DNA of 64,000 nucleotides, taken from the NCBI GenBank assembly GCA_965153455.1, contig OZ234497.1, positions 18,035,872 to 18,099,871 on the forward strand, written 5' to 3'. A model generated the notes under the pieces. It saw nothing but the letters and a program-made list of their open reading frames with translations, was not told where the DNA came from and ran no database searches. Position 1 is the first letter of the stretch, and the number at the start of each line of letters is the position of its first letter. This DNA is from Sphagnum compactum. Taxonomy: Eukaryota > Bryophyta > Sphagnopsida > Sphagnales. This document shows, in pieces, positions 26,691-39,623 of this stretch. The position numbers were made by a program, and so were the translations under genes.

Positions 26691-27100
26691 TTGAAAAATC
26701 AACTCGGTTACATGTACACTTGTTTTTTCTTCTTACCAAATAACCTATAGTGTTGTCTCTGTTTTTTTCATTATGTCTATAAAGAGCTTGGATTGAAGGC
26801 CAGGGTCTTTTCTTCTAATCAGGATGGTATTTTGAGTTTCCTTTTCACGGATGCAAAGTAATAAGTAATAACCTGTACATCCACAACATTTCAAGTCCAT
26901 TTCAAGTAAAAACCCATGGATAATTTCTCTGGACTTTAACTCCCATCTCATCTACCTAAGTTGGCAAACAAAACAATTTCTGGAAACTAGGCAGCCTGAC
27001 AATAAATGACATCAATTGACAACACGAAGAACATCCAAGTTGGAAATAGCATGAAGAACATTGGGTGTTCCACAGGTGAGGGCTGAAATCAGAATGTAAA
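26690..27100 (+). repeat. Dispersed duplicated segment, copy A
   Basis: It runs collinear with 32815-33220: TTACAT..ACTTGTTTTTTCTT, CCTATAGTGTTGTC, CCATGGAT, and CATCCAAGTTGGAAATAGCAT against TATCCCAAGTTGGAAATAACAT. The copies are well diverged. The minus strand after the shared GTTGGAAATA motif is weakly open in both copies, so a decayed coding sequence is possible but unproven. Confidence 0.5.
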
Positions 27101-27363
27101 CCTTCAAATTACACCAAGCATATTGCAGCTTACAGAGAGTGCAATTCAGTTTCATTTTCAAAGTCACAGCCCAATGAAACTCATACAATACCATAATCAG
27201 ACTAATGGACGCCATACAATGTGCAGGACTTCGAGGCTCGGGCTTTTGTCTGTCAGTTTGAAGTCATCAGAGCTCAATGACTTTTATACCACTACAGTTC
27301 TTCTTTACATTGAAATCTACTCAAGCACTAGAATAATAAGACTGGTCAATATTGGCGCTCACT

Positions 27364-27510
27364 AAGAGCATCCCCAGTGGTGCTCAGTATGTGATCCTGC
27401 GTAAATATTTCTCACATCCAAGTTTAGTTATTTACTTTTTCACAACCCCATTCATAAAACTAAAACTGGGACTAGAAATAGGTTGGAGACTACTAATAGT
27501 AAAGATAGAA
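27364..27510 (+). mobile_element. MITE-like element end, copy 2
   Basis: Starts AGAGCATCCCCAGTGGTGC and matches the reverse complement of 18950-19090 over about 145 bp. Non-autonomous and non-coding. Confidence 0.6.
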
Positions 27511-28014
27511 ACAGATTGCTAAATAGTTGACTGCTTACCACAGCAAGAAGTTAGAACCACCCAGAATTAAGCATGTAGTAGCCACTAGTCATACTATGAA
27601 ATCATAAATGGGGATGAGGGACTCTAAGGCCTTGCAAGTCCTTGGGGGAAGATGAATTCATACATGATGAATTCATCCTCGGTACATAATTTGAACAAAT
27701 TTAGAAAGTGGATTTAAATAACACCTGCATTGGCACAAAATGAGCTTGAAAAAAAGAATTTGGCAAGCTTACCTTGTTAAGAATCACCATTGGCAGACTG
27801 GTCACCACGGTATGAATCAACGTAAAGTGGGTTGCTGTCATGTAGCATATCATGTTACGGGGACCATGGATGGTCAGGGCTCCGGCAACAAGGCAGCTCG
27901 AATTGAACTATATTCAAATATTAAAGAGATTACGCAATCAGGAACCTATTACAAAAGCTTAATATGGATTCAACAGACAAAAAAGAGCTGCCAAGAATGT
28001 GAAGAGCTAGATGA

Positions 28015-28395
28015 GTGCGGTTGTTAAGAAGGTGTATCAAGGTTGCTCAAACACTACCTACTAACATTTGTGCACGGCTGCAGTCATACGTCGTGTTCTA
28101 CGGAGGAGACTTGATGGTGGCTACGGCAACAAGTCAGGCAACAATTATGCGTGGGGTGCATGATGTAATCTGGAGACCGATCATACGGATTCACTAGGCT
28201 GGAAATAATAAGAGACTTATCGGATTTAAAGGTCCAAGTCTCTAGATTATTCCACCTATGCATATTTTGTGAGTGCCTTCTTGCCATGGGCACCATCACT
28301 ATCTCCGTAGAACGACAAGACAGCAATTAACAGGTGGTGTTTGAGCACCCTTGCTATACGGCTTCTTTAAGGGCAGCACTCTTAGGGCTCTCCTC
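28015..28395. mobile_element. Non-autonomous element with imperfect terminal inverted repeats, copy 1
   Basis: The left end (TTAAGAAGGTGTATCAAGGT, GCTCAAACACTACCT) is echoed inverted at the right end (about 28330-28380: AGGTGGTGTTTGAGCACCCT, then GCTTCTTTAAGG). A second copy of the left part lies at 50105-50400. No open frame of note. Confidence 0.55.
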
Positions 28396-28399
28396 AGTC

Positions 28400-29480
28400 T
28401 TGGAGTGGCTCCTTTTTTGCCTATTGATTCTACAATCTTCTTTTGTATGTGATCCCTGATACGAAATCTCTTCAGTATTTGAAAACAGTTTGATTCTCTA
28501 GCTTGGTGCAACGCAAGCTAGCTTCACTGCATATCAGCCTCCAGATATGTCGTTACAAGGTCGTTGCAAGTTTCTTCATGTGCTTGCTCTTCTGAGTGGA
28601 AACTGTATCTTTGCAGTTTGACCTTGAGTACCTGTTTGGATCTGAAACTCTGGTCTCGACTGACTTTCTGTAGCAGCTACTTGTTTGACTAACATTGACG
28701 TGATAAACAGTTTGGGATGCTTATCGTTGCCACTCTGAAACAGATCCTGGCGGATGTTACAGTTCACAGTTGGCATCGTGCTGGTTTCCAAGAAATGGAA
28801 CCATGAAGTTGGAACAAGGCATCCTTGCCCGCTGCAGGCAACTCCACGTGTGTTCGATAATTCTACTCCGTGGCAAGTGTCAAGCCAATATGCAGTTGCC
28901 AGTAACTCACCCCACTTGATGCAATCTGCTATTCACATCTCGAAAGAATCAGTGCAAGCAGAAATTTAGCTATATCATGAAATCCTAACTTGGAACCAAT
29001 ACCATATGTTCCGACAGCATGCAGGAGTGCACCGACATATCTGCAGGTGATGGTGATCTATTACAAATCCTAGCTGCAATCTGCATTTGCCATGATCTGC
29101 AAAGGATGATGCATCAGTAGCTATATATCATGTTCAAAACTCTTAACCTTTTTTCAGAATAAGACCATGTACATGCAGGTTTCATACAGGATCACGGAGT
29201 GTGAGAGTTGTGCAGGTAATGCAAGCTTTCCATTTACTGAAATCCTATCTTTCTTATACACCAAGCTCTACCATTGCAAGTCATCAGGTACACTCTTTGA
29301 AGCATGTTGAACCATGTAGCTCCAGTAGCCTCAGGTTGGAAGACGATGTTGACATGCGTGTTGTTAAGAATTCCTTACAACATGGTTAAAGTCTTGGTTT
29401 TACTTGAGGACGTACTGATCGATTTTGTACATTTTAATTTCAACTGTTGCTAAGGCTGAACGCATAATGTGTTTCTTACT
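28400..29480. other. Intergenic, moderate GC, nothing recognised
   Basis: Base composition is a little richer in GC than the flanks, but I find no domain, no convincing exon set and no RNA gene. Confidence 0.4.
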
Positions 29481-29830
29481 TGCAATTGAACTTAGACAAT
29501 TTATCTTTTGCCTGAAAGCCGATTTTATGATCGGTTTCAGAATTGTACCTGTGCAGTGCCCAATGTTGCTTAAATGGTGTTCGTAATTTTCTTTGCAATT
29601 GAACTTATATCTTCAGGACAATTTGCCTTCTGCTTTTGTGATCAGTAAATCAGCATTCTACCTATATGGTGCCCAATATGACTGTATCTAGCTTTGAAGT
29701 TTATTGCTCGATATATTCCATTTTCTAAAACATGCAAAGCTTAATATATCCACAAAACGTTTTGTGTTTTGCTTTTGTGACATGTTTCAGAACTGTATCT
29801 CATACTGCCCCAATATTATGAAGTCTACGT
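29480..29830. repeat. Degenerate tandem repeat, units of about 115-160 bp
   Basis: The phrases TTGCAATTGAACTTA, GACAATTT.(T/C)CTT(T/C)TGC, TTTTGTGA and TGTGCAGTGCCCAA(T)/TATGGTGCCCAATAT recur about three times in order, with heavy divergence. Confidence 0.45.
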
Positions 29831-29899
29831 GTCTAATGTTGATCAATTTTCCTTTAAGTTTATGCCATAAATTGGTCCGTCACCATAATACATATATCA

Positions 29900-32800
29900 T
29901 GTCATAATTTGTGAGCCCATGCATTTCCCTGAAGTAGATGTTGGGTTGATTGTGTGTAGCTTACTAAATTAGTGCTCACGTATACTATTGGATAGTCCTA
30001 CTCATGATCCGTCCCACCTTGCATCTGGTTCTTGGTTTGAAATCTACTCTGAGGTCATGTCAATATGCGTAACTATACATTGGGGGAGCATTAAGGTTAT
30101 ACAAAAAAGCTGGGACCATCTGAGGAGTTTTTGAGTCCCTTAGGGGAAGAGTTGGCAAGATTTCAGCTTGTTGTATTTAGGAATTGCCCACCTTCTGCGG
30201 AGGACCTGGACTAAGAGAGGCAAATGATAGTATATGTAGATACCTGATGAAGAGCTGACCCTCAGTCACTCTTGGTCAGCAGACTTGGAAGTTTGTCTGT
30301 TGCTCAAGCATGTGGTTTACTTAATGAATTGTTGTTGGGCAAAACTATACGGAGAAGAAGCAAATATATGATGCAAAAGTGATGCAAGTAAAGAAATGTT
30401 TTCCCTCTTACAAAAGTTCACCAAGTGTGCGGCAATTGCAAGCGAGAATTGACCAATTATTCAGCAGTTAATTGAGGCGCAGAGTTCCATCCAGCCTGAA
30501 CTATAATTGCCGACCCAACTAATCAGGGCAGAAATTCCCTTTGGTCATAAATACCTGCTCCCATTTTTCTAGCGTAATCGAAGAGCACCTTACAGATAGA
30601 ATTTTCTTCTTCCACTGTTTGTGCTCAGCATTGTGGAATTGGAAATGCTTGCAGGCATTCTGTTTCTGGAAACACCTTGCAATTTTTTTTGTTTCTGTGA
30701 TACCCGGCTCTGAGTATCACAGGAATTTCTTTTTTATTAGAATGGATGCAAGTTGTTAAAGCTTGTGCCTTGGGCTTTACCACACACAAAAGACATCCAC
30801 CGTGGTGATGTTACATGGGTGGCCTCCCTTGACAGGATAGGGTGCAGGGATTAAATTTGTATGGTTCTGCCCTAGGCTGACCAGGGGAACTATAGTTAGG
30901 GGAATAAGGCACCTGGATGGCTTCACCATTTTCGTCTGGCCTCATGGCAGGTGTGAAAATTGTTGAAGCCCTGAGTTGAGGTGCCTTACCCTACACATTT
31001 CAATGTGACTAATGTAGCTCATGTCATTAGCCCAAATGCGAACTGGTTACCAAACTAATTTTTCCTTCCAAAATCATTTTTGGCAATTTAATGGAATTTC
31101 AAATGACAAAAATTACTCAAATTTCAATATCTCTCACACCTTACCTGGTCTAAGAATTTCCAAATCACCTTCAATAAATCCTCTATATTTTTTGTTTTGA
31201 TTTAAATGAATTTTTTTGTGGTAAAACTGTTCAATATTCAATAAATCATGTATTTAGTTAATTCTGGAGAATTAACAAATGAACATTTGGAGGTTGATAA
31301 TTGGAAAAAAATCTTTGATTCAGTATTGGCTTACAAAAATGCACAAAATTTTATATCGCTTGTTATGTGGGCGCACATCTGCTTTTGCTTCCTCTATTCT
31401 TTTTTCAAATCGGTATTTACTGTACAATAACTATAATAATAATCAAAGTGCATGAAGACTTATATTGGTCCTGAGAGCAACAACATGAGAGATATTACAC
31501 CAAACTGCATCTTCCACACAACATGAAACCTGATGTATTGCATTGCATCAGATGATTCCAAGGTGCCATCGCATGTGTGGTGTTCTCAGTTAGCAGAGAA
31601 GTAGTATACTTTTTCCCTCTCAAATTCTATTCGGAATATTTTGGTTGGTCATTTCTTTTCCTTTTCACGATAGTTCGGTACCTTGGTCAGTTTATGACAG
31701 CCAGACAAATGAATTAGATAAAAGGTACTCGGAGTAGATTACTGCAAGATGTGTAAACAGCTTGAATGAGTAGCTTGCCCATCCACACCAAAATAATGCA
31801 GCTGGTGATTGTGGTAGGACTAAATTTAAAGCACATCCTTCACTCTGTACACAACAGCAACAGGCCAGCTGCTGCTGATGGGTCTCACTGTACACTCACG
31901 CCAACCCTTAAGGACTGTAAGGCGTCTGTTCTTATCAATTGACACCAAGCTCAACTGACATTAAGTGCAGGTCTCTCTGGCATGGCTAATTTTCTCTAGT
32001 CTCTCATTTTTCCTCCTACTCCACATCGGATCTTAAAGCTGTAGTTCCACATCAGTAAATTTATTGCTGAGGGCAGAAAGTAAAAACATCATGAACAGGA
32101 TTATGCAGGACACGAATCAGACAACAAGAATCAAAATCACATGAAGCAGTGTTTTTACTTTTCTTTTCTCCAATTTTCGATTTCCCGAAAGTGACAATTT
32201 TCACTGGTTCAAATGAGATTATTCACACTGAAAATAAAAACTTGAATAGTGCATGTTGAATTGGGGCTCATTCTGGCATTGGGTTGATGGCATTGGAATT
32301 TCTATACCTGGGAAGGATCTGGACATGAAACACTCGGTCCACCAGTCCCCAAGCAGTGTTTTTTTTCCTGATAAATTTTGTTGTTTTAGTGACAAAAAAA
32401 ATTGGGATTTTTTTGAAAATTTTGTATTTATAGTTTATGTTTGACTAACTTAGTAATTTTTGGAAACTTTCGGCAAATTTTTGCTACACAAAAATTGAAA
32501 TGAAAAACCATATCTGTAAGCTGCTAAAATAAATATAATTTGAATAATATATGTAGTGTAATCCATTTTTTAAAAATTACATTGATGAATAATTAGGATC
32601 GATAACCAGTTTGCCATAAGAAGATTGAATTAAGAATAAAAATTCAGATGTTATTCCCTAAATTGAATGGATCATAGCTCCTATTCAGAAATTTCAAATG
32701 TGGGGAATCCTTTCAGAAATACAAATTAATTGCAAATTTGTGCATGTTTCATCTTGTAGAAACTTCAGGTTATTCAGGTATTTCATGCCCACAATTTGCT
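29900..32800. other. Intergenic, nothing recognised
   Basis: No gene, RNA or element could be supported. There is a short segment (30870-31000) with GGCACCTGG..GAGGTGCCTTACCC phrases like those in other scattered repeats. Confidence 0.45.
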
Positions 32801-32814
32801 CAGATTGAAGAAAA

Positions 32815-33220
32815 CAATAACATGGTTACATATTTTGTTCTTTTTTGGGTTGCAACCAATCACCTATTGTGTCATCAAGCCCTTTTATTCTTATGTTTTA
32901 TAAAGAGGTAGCATGGTCCTTTCTATAGGCTGATTTTTTTGGGTTTGGTTCTCATGGATGTGGATTAATTACCGACATCAACAACATTTTTCCCATTACA
33001 AGGAAAAGGCCATGGATTGGTTTAAGTCCACCACCTTTGACATTTAGAACACCAGTTTGCAGAACACATCCATGGAGGATTCCTTTGGACAATTTCTATA
33101 AAGTAGGCATAATGACAGTTGTGACAATAGGAGAAACATCTTAGTTAGATTACTAATGGCACTGAATGTATCCCAAGTTGGAAATAACATCAAGAGCTTG
33201 GGCTTAGCATTCAAAAGCAA
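32815..33220 (+). repeat. Dispersed duplicated segment, copy B
   Basis: Collinear diverged copy of 26690-27100 in the same orientation. Confidence 0.5.
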
Positions 33221-33569
33221 TGGGGGGTATTAAGAAAGGCATGGAAGGTGCCAAGGCCAGACAACCAATATGGAACCTGATGTATTGAGAATCAATCCGA
33301 AGTTCAGAAAGCTGAGGAATGCCAACCATAGCATCAATCATGTTGGTTAAAAGGTTCAGCTCCCAGCTCTCCAAAGACATCTTATAAAATTGAGAAAAAA
33401 AAGGTTCAGCCCAGGAGTCCCCAAAGTCCAATGGTGTTCGTAGTGTAGACTTTTATTTTAGTGACTTGTAATTAGTGATTTTATTTTATTTTGATGTTAT
33501 GCCGATGCAGGGTTCCCCTTTTCCTTCCTGTGCTAGCATACTGAGAATTTACCATTAAATGATTACAAC

Positions 33570-34010
33570 TAGATATGAAAGTGGAGAAAAAATCAAAATC
33601 CTTCTATATTCTTGGCTGAGCACAAAATCTGACAATTTGAATTTGTTTTTTTAAATTTGGAGAATTTGGGTCATTTTTTCCTAGAAAAATCCTTTGTTTA
33701 GGTTGAAATCATATTTTTCAGGTTGAAATTTGATGAAATCTCATAAAAAAACACAAAACTCTGTTCCTACTAAGCTTATAGCCTACTATAGTGTGATTCA
33801 TATCAATTAGATAATGGGTGCGCTCACAACTTTTTCTTTTTTTAAAAAGGAGCCATATTGATTGGCCCATCAATAATTCTTTTGAAACATTGGGCATGCC
33901 CCCAATAGAAGCAACTTTTTGGACCCTGAGCTGCAAAATAAAAACGAATGTGCACCTCTGGGTTTCACCTTTTTAGTTTATACTAGTGTGAACCTGGTGC
34001 ATAATGCACT
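33570..34010 (+). repeat. Outer inverted-repeat arm, left
   Basis: AT-richer arm sequence (GATAATGGGTGCGCTCACAA, GGCATGCCCCCAATAGAAGC) repeated in reverse complement at 35690-36118 with few differences. Confidence 0.85.
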
Positions 34011-34519
34011 CGTCGAGCTCCCCCCCACCCGGTCCTTCCCATTGCCCACTCCGGTTCTTTACCCCGTCGACCCCCCCCCCGTCCTTCGCATTTTCCACTT
34101 CGATTCTTTAACCCGTTGATCCTCCCCCCCCCCCCCCCCCCCCCGTTCCCCTGTTATATATAAAGTGTGAACCCAGTGCATAATGCACCCGTTGAGCTCC
34201 CCCCCGCCCGGGTCCTTCCCATTGCCCACTTCGGTTCTTTACCCCGTCGACCCCCCCCTCGTCCTTCGCATTTTCCACTCCGATTTTTTAACCCGTTAAT
34301 CCCCCCCCCCTTCCCCATAATTAATTTCCCGCCCCGTGCTGGCCCCCCCCCCCCCCCGCCCTGTTACCAAGCCCTGTCACCCGCTGCTTCACCAGCTTCT
34401 CCCTCCCCCAACCCCCAAAACCTCCGTCACAGACAGACTTACTGAATTAATATATACTATTGTGAACCCGGTGCATAATGCACCCGTCGAGCAACCTAAT
34501 TAACATATACATATATACA

Positions 34520-34998
34520 CTCTATACAGGTAGGAGTAATGAAAAACATGTGAAGCAACAATGGAGGTGCTCAGAAAAAAAAAAGAGTCAGGTTGAAACT
34601 CAGTTTATCACAAGAATTGATGGTTTTCTAAGGTTCCCCACCCCACCCCCACACCCCCCTTTTCTTGAATGAATGGTAATGTGTTGTTTTGCAGGTTTTT
34701 CTTTAATCTCATCTTGTTTATGACCAAACTTAGGGTTATGGTGCTATGTTTTTCCTTACATTACAGATAACTCTATAGTTTCAAATTATTTGAACTGTTT
34801 ACTAATTTAATTTTGGGTCTTGAATTATCTATATCAATTACAAACACGATGAAAAGCCAAGATGAATAAAAACCTGTCTAAAACATAATAGTATAAAGAA
34901 TTACCTTTTTCAAGATGTGGGGTGTGTAAAAAAATGGGGCATTTTATTCTTTTTGTAGGCCAATCATTTCAACCTAAGGTCTTTAATTTTGGTTGCAC
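34520..34998 (+). repeat. Inner body arm, left
   Basis: Contains GAAGCAACAATGGAGGTGCT, a C/A tract and GGCCAATCATTTCAACCTAA. It is matched inverted at 36885-37368 and, more weakly, at 11772-11970. Confidence 0.8.
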
Positions 34999-35689
34999 GG
35001 GGGGGGGCCAGCACGGGGCGAGAAGTTAACAGGGGAACGGGGGGGGGGGGGGGATCAACGGGTTAAAGAATCGGAGTGGAAAATGTGAAGGAGGGGGGGG
35101 GTCGACGGGGTAAAGAACCGGAGTGGGCAATGGGAAGGACCGGGCGGGGGGGAGTTCGACGAGTGCATTATGCACCGGGTTCACACTAATATATATTAAT
35201 TCAGTAAGTTTGTCTGTTATGGAGGTTTTGGGGGGTGGGGGAGGGAGAGGCCGATGAAGCAGCGGGTGACAAGGCTTGGAGGTTTTGGGGGGTGGGGGAG
35301 GGAGAGGCCGGTGAAGCAGCGGGTGACAAGGCTTGGTAACGGGCGGGGGGGGGCCAGCACGGGGCGGGAAGTTAATTATGGGGAAGGGGGGGGGGATCAA
35401 CGGGTTAAAAAATCGGAGTGAAAAATGCGAAGGACGAGGGGGGGTCGACGGGGTAAAGAACCGGAGTGGGCAACGGGAAGGACCGGACGGGGGGGAGCTC
35501 GACGGGTGCATTATGCACCGGGTTCACACTTTATATATAACAGGGGAACCGGGGGGGGGGAATCAACGGGTTAAAGAATCGGAGTGGAAAATGCGAAGGG
35601 ACGAGGGGGGGGTCGACGGGGTAAAGAACCGGAGTGGGCAATGGGAAGGATCGGGCGGGGGGGGAGCTCGACGGGTGCATTATGCACCG

Positions 35690-36118
35690 GGTTCACACTA
35701 GTATAAACTAAAAAGGTGAAACCCAGAGGTGCACATTTGTTTTTATTTTGCAACTCAGGGTCCAAAGAGTTGCTTCTATTGGGGGCATGCCCAATGTTTT
35801 CAAAAGAATTGTTGATGGGCCAATCAATATGGCTCCTTTTTAAAAAAGAAAAAGTTGTGAGCGCACCCATTATCTAATTGATATGAATCACACTATAGTA
35901 GGCTATAAGCTTAGTAGGAGCAGTGTTTTGTATTTTTTTATGAGATTTCATCAAATTTCAACCTGAAAAATAAAATTTCAACCTAAACAAAGGATTTTTC
36001 TAGGAAAAAATGACCCAAATTTTCCAGATTTCAAAAAAACAAATTCAAATTGTCAGATTTTGTGCTCAGTCAAGAATATAGAAGGATTTTGATTTTTTCT
36101 CCACTTTCATATCTAGGG
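35690..36118 (-). repeat. Outer inverted-repeat arm, right
   Basis: Reverse complement of 33570-34010, adjoining the same unit head (GTGCATTATGCAC) as the left arm. Confidence 0.85.
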
Positions 36119-36884
36119 TTGTTAAACAAAAGAGTTATCTAGATGCGTAGTGTGAACCCGATGCATAATGCACCCGTCGAGCTCCCCCCCCGCCCGTGCT
36201 GGCCCCCCCCCGCCCATGCTGACCCCCCCTCGCCCGTGTTGGCCCCCCCCCCCGCTCGTGCTGGCCTGGTGAAATTTCACAACTTGTTGAATTTTTTTCA
36301 GGAATGAAACAAACATGACTTTTTTTGGTGATTTAAACATATTTTCGCCATTTTTGAAATAAAACTAATTAATTTAACCAAATCTAGACCCAGGCACATC
36401 CTAAGTCGCCACTTGTAACAGCAATTTTGTAAAAATGCCCAGCAGGATAGTCCCCATTTAATACTAATTAATGCTTTGGGAACCACTCCAATGGACCCAG
36501 TTGAAGAATTTGAAAAAAACAACCCCGCTTGGTTCTCCCCATTATCTGGCCCCCCTCCGCCCGTGTTGGCCCCCCCCCCCCGCGCCATTACCAAGCCCTG
36601 TCACCCGCTGCTTCACCGGCCTCTCCCTCCCCCACCCCCCAAAACCTCCGTCAGAGACAAACTTACTGAATTAATATATTAGACTAGTGTGAACCCGGTG
36701 CATAATGCACCCGTCGAGCTCCCCCTCGCTCGGTCCTTCCCATTGCCCACTCCGGTTCTTTACCCCCGTCGACCCCCCCCCTTCCTTCGCATTTTCCACT
36801 CCAATTCTTTAACCCGTTGATCCCCCCCCCCCCCCCCCCCGTTCCCTTGTTAACTTCCCGCCCCGTGTTGGCCCCCTCCCCCGG

Positions 36885-37368
36885 TGCAACCAAAATTAAA
36901 GACCTTAGGTTGAAATGATTGGCCTACAAAAAAAATAAAATGCCCCATTTTTTTACACACCCCACATCTTGAAAAGGTAATTCTTATACTATTATGTTTT
37001 AGACAGGTTTTTATTCATCTTGGCTTTTGCTCGTGTTTGTAATTGATATAGATAATTCAAGACCCAAAACTAAATTAGTAAACAGTTCAAATAATTTGAA
37101 ACTATAGAGTTATCTGTAATGTAAGGAAAAACATAGCACCAGAACCCTAAGTTTGGTCATAAACAGGATGAGATTAAAGAAAAACCTGCAAAACAGCACA
37201 TTACCATTCATTCAAGAAAAGGGGGGGTGTGGGGGGTGGGGTGGGGAACCTCAGAAAACCATCAATTCTTGTGATAAACTGAGTTTCACCCTGACTCTCC
37301 TTTTGCCTGAGCGCCTCCACTGCTGCTTCACATGTTTTCACTACTCCTACCTGTACAGCTACTATAAT
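36885..37368 (-). repeat. Inner body arm, right
   Basis: Reverse complement of 34520-34998, including TTAGGTTGAAATGATTGGCC and a G-tract where the partner has a C-tract. Confidence 0.8.
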
Positions 37369-37499
37369 TTGTTTCGAACCTTGCGCATTAAATGCTGACC
37401 CCCCGCCCCGTCACCTGTCACCCGCTGCTTCAGCGGCCTCTCCCTCCCCCACCCCCCAAAACCTCCGTCACAGACAAACTTACTGAATTAATATATATG

Positions 37500-39600
37500 A
37501 TATGATACAAGGGAGTTGAATTTTAGGCAAACCAATGGAATCAAACCCAAGTCCTATTGGAAACATCTTGGGGAATGCATTTGAGAACACTTTGAGAACT
37601 TGATGGGAACAGATTGGGAACAAGGGAACAAACAAAAAATCCATGTCCCCCCCCCCCCCTTCAAAAAGGAAAAAACTGGGCCATTCATGAGTGCAAGGTG
37701 AGCCTCCTCATTGGCTGCATGAAATTTCTCTTTCCAAAACTGCTGGTCACCATTTTTGGCCTTGGCGAATGGAAGGGGCAGAAATCTGGGGACATAGTAT
37801 GAATACTTATCAGCAAAAGGTTCCACTGTGCAGGACCAAAATTCAATTTACTTGCTTTGAACATCGATAATAAGGTTGGGAAGTCAGAATCAAGAGGGGT
37901 GTTGGGTGCATACAACTCAAAAATGAGGAGTCATTGATGACTAGTGGACTTAGAATGTGGAAATTTCTGATTGACAAATATGGAAACCAAGTTTTTATAA
38001 AACATTGCCAGATTCTACATCAGCGTCCAATAGGTAGCCAACAATATAGAAGGATGATTAAATATTATCACTTTCTTGTTTTGGTTTTAGCCAAATTTGG
38101 CTAAATTGTCTTACATAGCCAACTCATGCAACATTACAAAACTCTGGATTTCAATGATAAAATCTTGAGTGCCCAATTACTGATGTCCACTAGCCAATTC
38201 ATCTCTAAAGTGCCACATAGCATCTCAATCATGCTCAATGTCCATCCCTCTGGTTTCAGGTGCCGGCAATAATATCCGGCCCTTTAAAACTTGCACTATT
38301 TTGCCTCTTTAAAGATCAAATTGATTAAGTCTCTGGTGAAATTCTTTTGTGTATTCAAAAAGGATGCATCATCGACACAATCAACTAGATATGTACCAAA
38401 CCATCCCCATGTAATTAGATACCTAATTATAGCCACCAAATGCATTACCTACATACCTAATTACATAGTAACCTATTACCTATAGATCCTCAATGTCTAT
38501 ATGATACTTATCTATTTACATAGGTTGTTACCTAGGTAGTGTGAGGTGAATGTAGGGTTTATGATACATTAGCAACTTGCATGAAGGGTTTTTCCTCAGG
38601 TCACGAACAAGGAGAATTTCACCTCTTTGAAATTGAGCCTCTTGTTCCCCCCACTGCAAACATGTGCACAATGTTTTTAATAATATCGAGAAAGTGAATC
38701 TAAACCCTAAACCTTAAAACATTCACATATTCAAGGTCTACAATACTAGTGGAGTTATATTAAATTCCGTAGTTGTTTGAAATATGCTGTGCATTTCCAC
38801 AAATTATAGTGTAACATAATAGAGTTATCCTCACATGTCTCACACCCCAGTTTTGGCAAAACTGGGGATGACATCAAAAGTCAGGATGAAATTTAGGTAT
38901 GCAGGGAAAAAATATAGAGGGGGTCAAATTGTTCCTGGCAGGAGTTTCATCCCCATTTGTGAATTTGCCCTACCTGCACCTTCTTTGAAAACAGTACACA
39001 GGAGAAAGTAAAAGAGGGGACGAAACCTATAAATTTCTCATCTTTAAATTGATCCTCACAGTCGTTTTACCCGCATTTTGGGATTTGCCTCAGCTGCACC
39101 TTCTTTGTTTTTGGTATCATTCTTCATTCAATCAAGTCTTGTCAAAATAAAATCTTGAAAATCCTGTGAATTAGATACCCAATTTCATTACACGATACTG
39201 AGTTTGTTTCACTCACTTTATGGGTGCACTCAAGTTGGGGATGAAACAAGGATTACAGGGTCAAACTAGGGCCCCAGGAAAAGGTGACTTTAAGGATAAC
39301 TCTAAAGGTGTTTTAGAAGTATTGAACACTTTATTAACTTTGTATCATCATCATAGTGTTTTTTCTTGGACAAATTTTGTGGTTTTTTATGACAAACTTG
39401 GAATTTGCAAAATTTTGGAAATTCTTTCTTTTAATGTTTAAATTCCACTACTTTTGCTAATTTTTTGGGAAAAAATCCCCAATTTTTTATTTCATAAAAT
39501 TGAGGAAAAAAACAATGCAAGTCGTATATGGCATCACAGATTAATAATTACTTTTAAATCCTAAAAAAAGACATCCAATTTTCTAGGAGAAGTTTATGAA
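37500..39600. other. Intergenic, one dispersed repeat copy
   Basis: No gene found. Holds copy 3 of the AGCCAAATTTGGCT family (about 38010-38125) and ACCTAATTA/ACCTACATA-rich sequence at 38390-38540. Confidence 0.5.
38010..38125. repeat. Dispersed MITE-like repeat, copy 3
   Basis: GCCAGATTCTAC, GTAGCCAACAATATAGAAGG, then TTTAGCCAAATTTGGCTAAA, in the family order. Confidence 0.6.
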
Positions 39601-39623
39601 TCTTTTTTGCAAATTAGTTGGCC

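Larger units (their letters stand above)
33560..37500. repeat. Modular foldback block with C/G homopolymer tracts
   Basis: Two overlapping inverted-repeat pairs: 33570-34455 against 35190-36118, and 34520-34998 against 36885-37368. The core unit is about 290 bp. It starts AGTGTGAACCCGGTGCATAA, holds the palindrome GTGCATAATGCAC, then GTCGAGCTC, runs of 7-18 C separated by GGTTCTTTACCCCGTCGAC and TTTAACCCGTTGATC, and ends CACAGACAAACTTACTGAAT followed by TAATATA. Unit heads lie near 33983, 34163, 34459, 36150 and 36686 (plus) and 35190, 35530 and 35700 (minus). Tails lie near 34380-34455, 36590-36680 and 37400-37495. Apparent proline/glycine-rich open frames here are artefacts of the homopolymer tracts. 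Family not recognised; the subterminal palindrome is loosely reminiscent of plant Helitron 5' ends. Confidence 0.8.

Noticed and set aside
34167-35701. Proline-rich and glycine-rich open frames on both strands
   Set aside because: They arise from C/G homopolymer tracts in the foldback units, change frame between copies and have no codon bias.
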